A DNA stretch of 10,478 nt from Dunaliella salina. Its lineage: Eukaryota > Chlorophyta > Chlorophyceae > Chlamydomonadales > Dunaliellaceae. Positions 1-6,976 of this stretch are shown in pieces (position 1 is the first letter of the stretch; each line of letters begins with the position of its first letter). The translations under genes and the position numbers were made by a program. Where the stretch lies: positions 43,822 to 54,299 of the forward strand of contig MU070175.1 of the NCBI GenBank assembly GCA_002284615.2, in the 5' to 3' direction. Below the pieces are notes generated by a model that was not told the origin of the DNA, did no database searches, and saw nothing but the letters and a program-made list of their open reading frames with translations.

Positions 1-50
1 AGAACAGAACCCTGACGTTTCTGGTAAACCCATTTAACTTAATCTGCACA

Positions 51-52
<2 letters not shown>

Positions 53-147
<95 letters not shown>
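53..147. repeat. (AC)n dinucleotide microsatellite
   Basis: An uninterrupted AC tract of about 47 units, followed closely by a run of nine T (151-159). Long perfect dinucleotide tracts like this are common in nuclear intergenic and intronic DNA of eukaryotes. The true length is uncertain because such tracts are often mis-sized in assemblies. Confidence 0.98.
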
Positions 148-148
<1 letters not shown>

Positions 149-1270
149 CCTTTTTTTTTGTAATGCTTGCAAAGTTTCTGCCCCCTTCCTTGCTCCACCC
201 TCATCAATTAATCGACATACTGCAAGATCTACAATGTCTGCTAAAGCTTTGTCAGACAGTATAAAGGCATTTGTTGAGAATGGGAATATGTTTTATTTGC
301 AGCCTCTTGTGAGGAGTGTCATTGTGGCTGACTGTGGGGGATGCGCTGAGAAAGTCTCTCCTGTGTTGTCACTATTTATCATATGGTTCCAAAACCTGCC
401 AACGCTCTTTGTTGGCCTCAGTGGTACAAGAAATACAACATATGTACATTTATACCTGTAAATCACGGCCAAGCATAAATAAGCCTTTTGGGGATGGAGG
501 CGTAACAGCAGTAAAGCACATCGGACTCCCACTGTGACAGCTGAGATGCTTAACTGGGTAGTGAAGTCAGAGTGCCAACGTGACTATCCAATCAAGAATG
601 CCTTGTAGAATGGTGGAGTAGGGCTTCAATGGAACCCAATAACCGTCACAAAGATGTGAGTTGTAATTGCTGTTTATTGGCACAGAGATCTTGGATCTGG
701 GAAGGGACAGGAAGCACTGTGATGGAACCAGGGCGAAGGATCAAGTGCGCTTAGGCCTGGGAATTGAAGCAATCTAACCAAAAATGCGCACACGCGTCTC
801 TTTTCACAAGAAAGACTTACTGCATAGCACTTCATTTCATCACATTGCAGAGTGCATATGCTTGTGCCTTTTGTTGGATGTAGGAGCAAGTGTGTCTCCT
901 GTTAGAAAATTCCTGAGGTTTTGGAATGCCTTTCCGCTCCTGGTGCTAAGGCCCCAGCACACTCACCCTTTCCTTGATAACTCAAGCATTTCATTTCCAA
1001 GCACATGACTTTAAGCCGGCAGCATTACATTGATTCTATTTGGTTTCGCTCCTCTTTGTCTGTAGTAGAGTTTTTGCAAATCCTCCAAAGTGCTCAGTGA
1101 GAAGGAAAAGTGTGTGGCAGTTTATTTTGATCTTGGCATGCAGGCAAAGCGTGGTAGCTTGGCTCTCATGCATCTTCAGGGCGTTTCTCCACCAAAGTGA
1201 GGCACAGCATCTCTCACCTTAAAAGCTTCCCTCATGAAGTACTCACCCAGAACTCCTGTGGCATTTACAG
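148..1270. other. No recognisable gene; probable upstream or intronic DNA of the kinase gene
   Basis: I see no recognisable protein or RNA gene here. Open frames are short (under 80 codons) and none carries a motif I know. Since the next downstream exon starts in the middle of a kinase catalytic loop, at least part of this stretch should be intron of that gene. I searched by eye for a glycine loop, a VAVK-type lysine and an HRDLK motif in all plus frames and found none intact. A weak, damaged-looking candidate exon at 1144-1196 is treated in the findings. Confidence 0.5.
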
Positions 1271-3003
1271 GCCTCCAATGTGCTGATCGATGATGATGGC
1301 GGTGCTGTCATTGCGGACTTCGGTGAGTGCGCACGTGCGTGCCTGAGGAGGTCTGCTCCTTTCATATGGAGGTGAAGCACTCAGGCTCTCTTGCTCCAGA
1401 AGCAGGCACTGTCTAAAGTTAGTTGTCAGATTTTCTGAAGGCACACTGGCCAGGAAGTGCTGACAAGCTGGTTCATCTACATGTTACCCCTCTCTCAGGA
1501 CTGTCGAGGCCATTGGTAAACAAGACCCATGTCTCTGCATCGGTAGTGGCTGGGACCATAGCCTACATGTAAGTATTGCAGCTGCTTTCTCATTAGGCTG
1601 ACTGACATACTTGCACACACTCGCTTGGAAATCAACCCGCCTGGAAAGATGGCGCATTTGCTCTTCTTTTACCACTGTTTTGATTGTAGGCATCAGATTG
1701 TGACCCACCACTTGCTCCCTGTGGGCAAGGGATGGTGCCTTGATTTATCGATTTTTTTTCTCAATAATTTATTTTTATGTTAGAATGATCCCAAGAGAGC
1801 GCATATCCCTTGTTGAGCAGCCAACCTGGAAAAATCGCATTGTGCCTCGTAAATAGTGCACAGATTGTTGCCAATTACTTGATCTGAATCGTATCACTGA
1901 GTGCCCAGTGGATGTTGTACTGGACCATCACACAGTGCACATTTTGACTTGCACTGATCACTTGCCTGCACTGGGATACTCGAATTATAACGCTGTGTCC
2001 TGTTGGTACTGAACATAACTTGGTGCTCAAACTGGAAATTTTCACGGAGTGCCTATTGGTTTGTAATGTGGCCGCACAGGGCACCAGAGAAGCATGAGGA
2101 CACAGACAGGGTGAAGTTTGGCTTTGCTGCTGACATCTGGGCGCTGGGCATCACGCTGGCCCAGATCGTGGCTGCTGACGTGGCGGCCCCATGGCGAAGC
2201 CAAAGCGCATCCTTCATCATCAGAAAGGTGATGAGGAGAAAAGGGTCACCTACTTTGATTGCAGGACCAGCTGCACCCTACGCAGGGAGTTTGCCCTCAT
2301 GGAAAGCTGCACTCATACTCTTCCTGCAAATTTTTCAACAAAAGCAATAAAAGGGGCTGATTCTAATTGTACACACGCAGCTGGCTGTGGAGAAGCAGCC
2401 CCCCGAGGTTAATGCCACGCCAGAACTTCCTGGCCTGCAGACCCTCATCCAAGATTGCCTGCGTATTGAGCCACGATCAAGGCCTTCAGCTGACATGGTG
2501 GTAAAGGTGGGTGAAAAGCATTACAATGACTCCTCTGGATGCAAAGGACTTGCTGGCTTGGATAAATGAGACAATGTATGGGGTGTTCGGTGAAATTTAC
2601 CTTTGCCTTGTGGGAAGCCTTAGACACAATTATTTTTGCATACAAGCTCAGTTGCTGCCGCCATTTTGAAGGGAGAGGGCTTCCTTATTTTACTTCACTG
2701 GGCTTTGACTCCAATGGCAACCCTGAAATATAACTGGTTAATCTTGTCTGGCAGTTGACAGCTGCCCTTAGTGTACCCTTGCCAATGTGTTGAATAGCAG
2801 TTCCCCAGGACTGCAAGACACGCTTTGGACATTTAATGGAGCAAAGTGTGGTTCCTTGCATCGTGCATACGTGTGTCCCGATGATGTTGCTTCAAAGCAT
2901 GGCTGGCCATCACGGCCAGCAGTTGGGCTCAAGAGCCATTCCTCTAATGTTTTTTGTTCTGCAGAGGCTGCAAGATATGACGACCCAATACAACGGGCGC
3001 TAA
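1271..3003 (+). CDS. Protein kinase domain protein, 3' half of a spliced gene (five exons, 5' part missing)
   Basis: The gene encodes the C-lobe of a Ser/Thr- or Tyr-type protein kinase, which transfers the gamma phosphate of ATP to a protein. Exons are 1271-1322, 1499-1568, 2080-2227, 2381-2506 and 2965-3003. Each is bounded by AG and GT, the phases (1, 2, 0, 0) match at all joins, and the sum is 435 nt: 144 residues plus TAA. Motifs in order are ASNVL (catalytic-loop Asn), ADFG (Mg-binding Asp), GTIAYMAPE (P+1 loop, APE), ADIWALG (helix F Asp), KQPPE, and CLRIEP.SRPSA (helix I Arg). The last exon gives RLQDMTTQYNGR, a usual helix I extension. The missing 5' part should hold the ATP-binding lobe and HRD. 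The family looks TKL-like from 'GTIAYMAPE', but I cannot assign a subfamily or a substrate. All visible catalytic residues are kept, so nothing in these exons says pseudogene. Introns are 176, 511, 153 and 458 bp. Confidence 0.88.
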
Positions 3004-3343
3004 CTGGTATACACCTGTCAAGACGTTTTGCTTGCTCAGAAGGTTATCCTGTACGTCAAAGCTCCAGAGGCTGATTTTTGCGTTTAGAAAAGACCCTTGA
3101 GCTAGAGCAGATTTGTTGCACTCACAAGATAAGTTGCCTCAGGATTTGCCCAAGATGTGCTTCAGTGGAGTGCTTTCTGAGCTGATGTATTTATTGTGCG
3201 AGTGGAGTGGGGGCCACAAATATTAGTGCTGCTGGCGCACATTCCAATAATGCATTGCATGAACTTGTGTGCAACTGCAAGAAATTGCATTAATCATTTG
3301 CATGTATAATGAAAAAGGCGCTCTTGGACATAATTGGGCACGT

Positions 3344-3364
3344 AATAAATGCTTGCCTAATAAA
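3344..3364 (+). promoter_or_regulatory. Possible polyadenylation signals for the kinase gene
   Basis: Two AATAAA hexamers (3344-3349 and 3359-3364) lie 340-360 bp after the kinase stop codon on the same strand. The spacing suits a 3' UTR end. In chlorophyte algae TGTAA is the more usual signal, so the assignment depends on the organism. It is also weakened by the AT-rich setting, where the hexamer is common by chance. Confidence 0.3.
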
Positions 3365-3924
3365 GAACTCTTAGGATGATTCCCTGGATTGTATTTCTTG
3401 TCCTCCTCTGGGCTCGGGCTGCCACACTGGCCATCTTGAATGCTTGTCCACCATGGTTCTGAGGTTGAATGAGCTCTTTTGCTTCAATGCAACGAGGTGG
3501 ATTACTTGTCTTTTGATGTTTCTGTCCGAAGCTTTACCTCTCGTGCTTCAATTTCACGTAGCCCTCGTCATCTGGGCCTCTGGTTTGTATATGGGCATTG
3601 CAACAAGGTGAGGATGGCGCCTGTGGGGCAAATCTCCCCACGATGTCTTGGGGGAGTGAGAGCACGCGGAAAACTTCTTTTGGTGCAATTTTGATTGCTG
3701 GCTTTCATAATGGCTCCTTGCAGCCTTTTCTGCTTGTGATGACTACAATTCCCTGTCTGCTGTATTTATTGGTTTTGGACAGGTTGTGCATCTCAGATGT
3801 ATTTTAAATACGTTTATGTTTTGCTCACTCCTTGTAGTTTTTAGGGAATGGATGAATCCTTCATATTCTTTTGCCTTCTCCATTTCTAGGGTGCGAGGTA
3901 TACTAGTGTATGGGATTTGAAAGC

Positions 3925-3950
3925 ATATATATATATATATATATATATAT
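3925..3950. repeat. (AT)13 dinucleotide microsatellite
   Basis: Thirteen AT units without interruption. The sequence ATACTAGT occurs on both sides (from about 3900 and at 3949-3956), containing the ACTAGT palindrome. Confidence 0.95.
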
Positions 3951-4708
3951 ACTAGTATGTAGTATAGTCCACGAAGTAGAGAGAATGACACCACTTCTTG
4001 ATGGGGTTAGGTTTTGGAACCCTAAAAATCCACTGCTAATATTCTTGAAAGAAATATTGAGCGGCTCAACATGAGCCAAAAGTTCAGATCGTCCATGCAC
4101 ACCCAAACATCTACATTGGCCCTTCCTGAAGCCCCAATCTGTTGTTCTGGGAATGGGCACGTCTAAAGTCTTGCTAAAGAATAGCAAGGTCAACCTGCAC
4201 AAAGAGACTGCCAAAACTGGAATAGGGCTCAAGGTTTCTTATGTTTTATAACTACTGGTTTCCCAAGCTTGCTTTTACACTTTTGGAGCCCTCAGCTTGC
4301 ACAGCCTGCATGGACCAGCATCAAGCCCCATGGGCTTCATGCCCATGCAAAATGAGATGTGCTGTTTGACAGCCTGGGAGCAATTGGCATTTCAAGTGAT
4401 TGGTCAATTTCAAAAAGAATTAGAGGCGTGAGACTCAGCAGGCTAGCTGCAGGGATCCCTGTGAGACCCACTTGGGTGCGTCCTCATTGCTTCATGCAAG
4501 TATTACTTGTGAGCATACCGGTGCAATCCAACTTGCATCGATCAGAGCCTCACTTGCCTGCTCCCTAGAGTGTGAGTGCTCAGAAAAAAAGGAACAAAGA
4601 AAAACAATGCAGGCTATTTATTCCACGAACATCATTGAACAAAGGGGAGGGTGCAAAGCTGCTGTGAGGGCAGCATTGGGTCCTATGAAACAAGCCTTTA
4701 GCAGTATC

Positions 4709-4739
4709 CGGGTGAACCCTAACACGGGTGTAAAGCAGG
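4709..4739 (+). pseudogene. 31-bp orphan patch of LINE reverse-transcriptase sequence
   Basis: This segment is the exact reverse complement of 8434-8464 in LINE B. It reads RVNPNTGVKQ in the plus direction, the stretch leading into RT motif B (GVKQGCPLSPLLF). The match stops abruptly on the left (the preceding bases differ) and ends on the right where the tail of LINE A begins. It is therefore a fragment of a family member in the opposite orientation to LINE A. It is either the remnant of a target element or a filler copied during integration. Confidence 0.8.
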
Positions 4740-4814
4740 ATTTAGATTTAGATTTACATTTGGGGACCTTCAGCCAGATTTAGATTTAGATTTACATTTG
4801 GGGACCTTCAGCCA
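4739..4814 (-). repeat. Tandem duplication of the LINE A 3' end (two 38-bp units)
   Basis: Units 4739-4776 and 4777-4814 are identical. Each has three GATTTA repeats (TAAATC on the LINE sense strand) followed by CATTTGGGGACCTTCAGCCA, the last coding bases of the LINE ORF. LINE B has only one such unit, so the duplication is specific to this insertion. Confidence 0.95.
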
Positions 4815-5341
4815 GATTGTTCGACTGGTCAGCCTGTGACTGGTCCTCGCCAGCCAACATAATATCCATAAGCTCAGAAATAAACAAATAAAGCTTGTTG
4901 TTGTGTTGCAAGAGGAAATCCTGCACACCCTGGACACTAACTTGCTGTAGATAAGGTTGTTCCATTGGAAAAAACACCCGAGAAGCAGTTGAACAAGTAA
5001 GCATACTTTCTCCTCAAATCACAAACAGCTGCGTTTCTGNACGTCAAAAGGGCATGGACTTCATCCTGAATCTCAGCACTAGAGCAGCAATCACACACGA
5101 GAGAGTTACGAGAATCCCAAGCCGCTGTCTCTACCTTCAACCTGTGTGCCCTAAGTCTGAAACGGCTAACATTCCTTACGACGTGTTGAGACAGATCCAA
5201 ATGCATGTGTCTCGGTAAGCGGGCTGGGGCATGCACATTGTGGTCAAAAGGCACTGCAAACAAATTTTGATAGGTTGCCAATTTACTGTAAGTCTCCTCA
5301 GGGTTTACTCCCTCAACATCTCCCCACACTGCCCGCAACCT
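4777..5341 (-). repeat. Direct repeat shared by LINE A and LINE B (partner 6993-7541)
   Basis: The two segments align over their whole length with about 14 differences by eye: scattered substitutions, a 1-nt indel and N positions. This is close to 97% identity. They share the C-terminal coding region and tail. Similarity ends sharply at the sequence CCCGCAACCTGTG, where LINE A switches to endonuclease sequence and LINE B continues into RT. Confidence 0.9.
4792..4966 (-). pseudogene. Frameshifted C-terminal end of the LINE A ORF
   Basis: The end of the ORF continues here in another frame, starting at MEQPYLQQ and finishing NLAEGPQM, exactly as in LINE B. LINE A has one extra base (TTGGAAAAAA against TTGAAAAAA in LINE B) at about 4965, beside a run of six A. 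The stop codon is the TAA of the first TAAATC tail unit. Confidence 0.8.
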
Positions 5342-6169
5342 GTGCTGGTCAGAGCTGCTGACAGGGCGGGCCAGAACTATGCAGGGTGTTTGCCTGGTTG
5401 GCGGGGGATTGGTTATGCGTGTTATGAAGACATCAAGGATGCTGGTAGGTATGCTAAGCAGAAGGGGTCTGTGGTCACTCAAGTAGCCAAGTTTGCAGGT
5501 ATAGCAAGGACTGCAAATAGATGCAAGACTGGAGGGCAGAATTATGTCATCGATCCTGCCAAAGGAGTAGATGGTGCTGTTGTCAGCTTCTTTGCCCGTG
5601 GCTTGACAGTGGGTCCAAGGCCTGGCGGCTTCCTCTTTACAGGGTGAGAGGTTGTTAGAGAGGAGAAAATTTCTGTATTGGATGTCATAGGGATAGCTCC
5701 TGTAACTGGTTCGATCGTCATCTTTTATTGTTGCATTCATATCCCCAATAATGATGGGAGTGCTGCTTCTATAGGTGTTCGTGATGAATTCAAGTTCTGC
5801 TTGTATCTGGCCTCTAAAGCCCATGTGTTCTGCAGAGCTCCCTGAGGGCCAATACGTACCAATGATTAGGAGGCTTGAGTGTTTGGTTTTAACGATAACA
5901 GAGGCGTGCCTGCCATTTGGATCCAGGCTTACATCGGAGCAGTCGGTTGAAAGAGCTATCTCTGAGCGGACGCAGATGATTGCTCCACCGTCCCTGTTGT
6001 AGGCAGGCCACCACTTGTATTTCTTGAGTAAGTTAACGAGCCACGCTCGATGTGTGTTGCTCTTTTGGAGCTTGATTTCTGTGAGCACTTGGACATCTGA
6101 ACTGTGCGTAGCAATGGCATGTCCCAAGTCCAAATGGCTTGTATAAAAGCCTCTCACATTCATGGTCAT
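4937..6169 (-). CDS. LINE ORF2 derivative: EEP (AP-like) endonuclease fused to C-terminal zinc-knuckle domain, RT deleted
   Basis: A 410-codon frame. Residues 1-240 form an exonuclease-endonuclease-phosphatase fold, the enzyme that nicks target DNA for target-primed reverse transcription. Its key residues are visible: N4 (NVRG), E31 (TEIKL), Y106, D143 and N145 (GDMNA), R205 and D207 (GRIDD), D232 and H233 (SDH). From H276 on it matches the C-terminal domain of LINE B, including a C-x2-C-x9-H-x4-C knuckle (C359, C362, H372; the last Cys codon contains the N at 5040). The RT that should lie between is missing, and the junction at about 5344 keeps the frame. The frame is open upstream of Met6169 to about 6340 through a Pro/Ser/Thr-rich stretch without Met, so the true start is probably lost. 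A 1-nt insertion near 4965 shifts the last 60 codons. Confidence 0.85.
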   Translation of the reverse strand: MTMNVRGFYTSHLDLGHAIATHSSDVQVLTEIKLQKSNTHRAWLVNLLKKYKWWPAYNRDGGAIICVRSEIALSTDCSDVSLDPNGRHASVIVKTKHSSLLIIGTYWPSGSSAEHMGFRGQIQAELEFITNTYRSSTPIIIGDMNATIKDDDRTSYRSYPYDIQYRNFLLSNNLSPCKEEAARPWTHCQATGKEADNSTIYSFGRIDDIILPSSLASICSPCYTCKLGYLSDHRPLLLSIPTSILDVFITRITNPPPTRQTPCIVLARPVSSSDQHRLRAVWGDVEGVNPEETYSKLATYQNLFAVPFDHNVHAPARLPRHMHLDLSQHVVRNVSRFRLRAHRLKVETAAWDSRNSLVCDCCSSAEIQDEVHALLTXRNAAVCDLRRKYAYLFNCFSGVFSNGTTLSTAS

Positions 6170-6340
6170 GAATTTGAGCTTGGTGACCTTATCACTGGAG
6201 TGAGGTTGGGAAGGAGCTTTGTGCTCGCTGTAATAGTTGTTTTCATTGGCGCTGGTTGATGGTGTAGGCGGAGGGGGGGAAGTAGTGTAGGTGCTCGAAG
6301 GGGGGTGTGGACTGTAGGGAGGTATGATTGGCTGTGTATT

Positions 6341-6976
6341 GCTCGTTTGTTTGCTGCCATGATGGAGAATGCTGAATTTCCTGCATGTTGGAAAGCAGCA
6401 AAGCTTACTGCATTACATAGAAAGGGATCTCTTCTAGACCCTGCAAACTATCGCATGCTGGCTGTGAGCGACATCATGTACAGGATCTACGCAAATGTGC
6501 TTCGAGATGTTGTTACAAGGTGGTGCAGAGAGAACAACAAAATTCCAGATACACGATATGGCTTTTATCCACGCCGTAACACCCTGCAGCCAATATTTAT
6601 TTTGCGTCATCTGCAGCATGCGGCACAGATTAAGCGCCCTCATTCCTCCCTGAGGTTGTATGCAGCCTTCATTGATTACAAGCAAGCTTATGATACAATA
6701 CCCAGGGATGCTCTATGGACTCATCTTCAAAGCATTCGCATGCCATCTTGCTTGCTGGCTATCCTGAAGAACATTTATGACAATGATGAGTACAACTTGG
6801 TGGATGGGTAAGCGAGCGCATGTGCATTTTAGATTAGGGGTTAAGCAAGGCTGTCCATTGTCTCCTCTGCTATTTTCCTTATATATCAATGATGTTGACT
6901 GCCTGGCAGAGAATGTTAGCGGTGCAGTTACTGGTGCTGGGGATTTTCATGTAACATATATGTTGTACGCGGATGA
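6341..6976 (+). pseudogene. LINE C reverse transcriptase, N-terminal half (broken)
   Basis: This part encodes RT fingers and palm up to the catalytic motif. ANYRMLAVSDIMYRIYANVL is the fingers motif. AAFIDYKQAYDTIP is motif A with its catalytic Asp, GVKQGCPLSPLLFSLYIND is motif B, and YMLYADD at the end is motif C. One frameshift lies between 6803 and 6809. The upstream frame reads VDG and then TAA, while motif B is in the next frame. The frame is open further left into LINE A DNA, which is not part of this protein. Confidence 0.88.
6966..6976 (+). repeat. Left target-site duplication of LINE B
   Basis: TACGCGGATGA, identical to 8746-8756. It encodes YADD of LINE C. The final GA also fits the GATTTA tail repeat, so the exact nick point is ambiguous by 2 bp. 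Confidence 0.93.

Larger units (their letters stand above)
3004..4708. other. No recognisable gene; kinase 3' UTR followed by intergenic DNA
   Basis: After the kinase stop I find no frame with a protein motif I recognise. A minus-strand frame of 109 codons (3903-4232) runs through the AT microsatellite and looks like chance. The stretch holds the AT tract (3925-3950) and a perfect 7-bp hairpin, CATGGGC/GCCCATG with a 5-nt loop, at 4329-4347. The hairpin is too short and isolated to be given a role. Confidence 0.5.
4739..6320 (-). mobile_element. LINE A: non-LTR retrotransposon copy lacking its reverse transcriptase
   Basis: A minus-strand LINE with its 3' tail at the left and its 5' end near 6300-6345, where it meets LINE C head to head. 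Reading 5' to 3' it has a proline-rich open stretch, an EEP endonuclease, the C-terminal domain with zinc knuckle, and a (TAAATC)3 tail. The reverse transcriptase expected between endonuclease and C-terminal domain is absent. The 3' part (4777-5341) is about 97% identical to LINE B (6993-7541), so the two are recent relatives. I found no target-site duplication around this copy. Its right border is uncertain by about 40 bp. Confidence 0.85.

Noticed and set aside
53..147. CRISPR-like array
   Set aside because: It is a simple dinucleotide tract without spacers.
234..537. Overlapping short frames on both strands (234-461, 316-537, 293-532) as a gene
   Set aside because: They overlap each other, show no known motif and lack supporting splice or family signals. 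They may be chance frames in non-coding DNA.
3903..4232. Minus-strand frame of 109 codons
   Set aside because: It runs through the AT microsatellite as alternating Tyr-Ile, and the rest shows no recognisable domain.
4329..4347. Hairpin CATGGGC/GCCCATG as a terminator
   Set aside because: Rho-independent terminators do not apply in a nuclear genome, there is no T run, and no gene ends there.
4472..4783. Plus-strand frame of 103 codons ending in LINE tail sequence
   Set aside because: Its only recognisable part is the 31-bp RT patch. The remainder is translation of the LINE tail and flanking DNA.
5231..5647. Plus-strand open frame of 138 codons
   Set aside because: It is antisense to the endonuclease and C-terminal domain of LINE A, which have clear motifs on the minus strand. 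The plus frame has none.
4739..6976. Twin-priming (inverted 5' part) as the cause of the LINE A and LINE C arrangement
   Set aside because: In twin priming the inverted part is the more 5' region of the same element. Here the plus-strand part is RT, which lies 3' of the endonuclease in LINE A, and it belongs to a different, older family.
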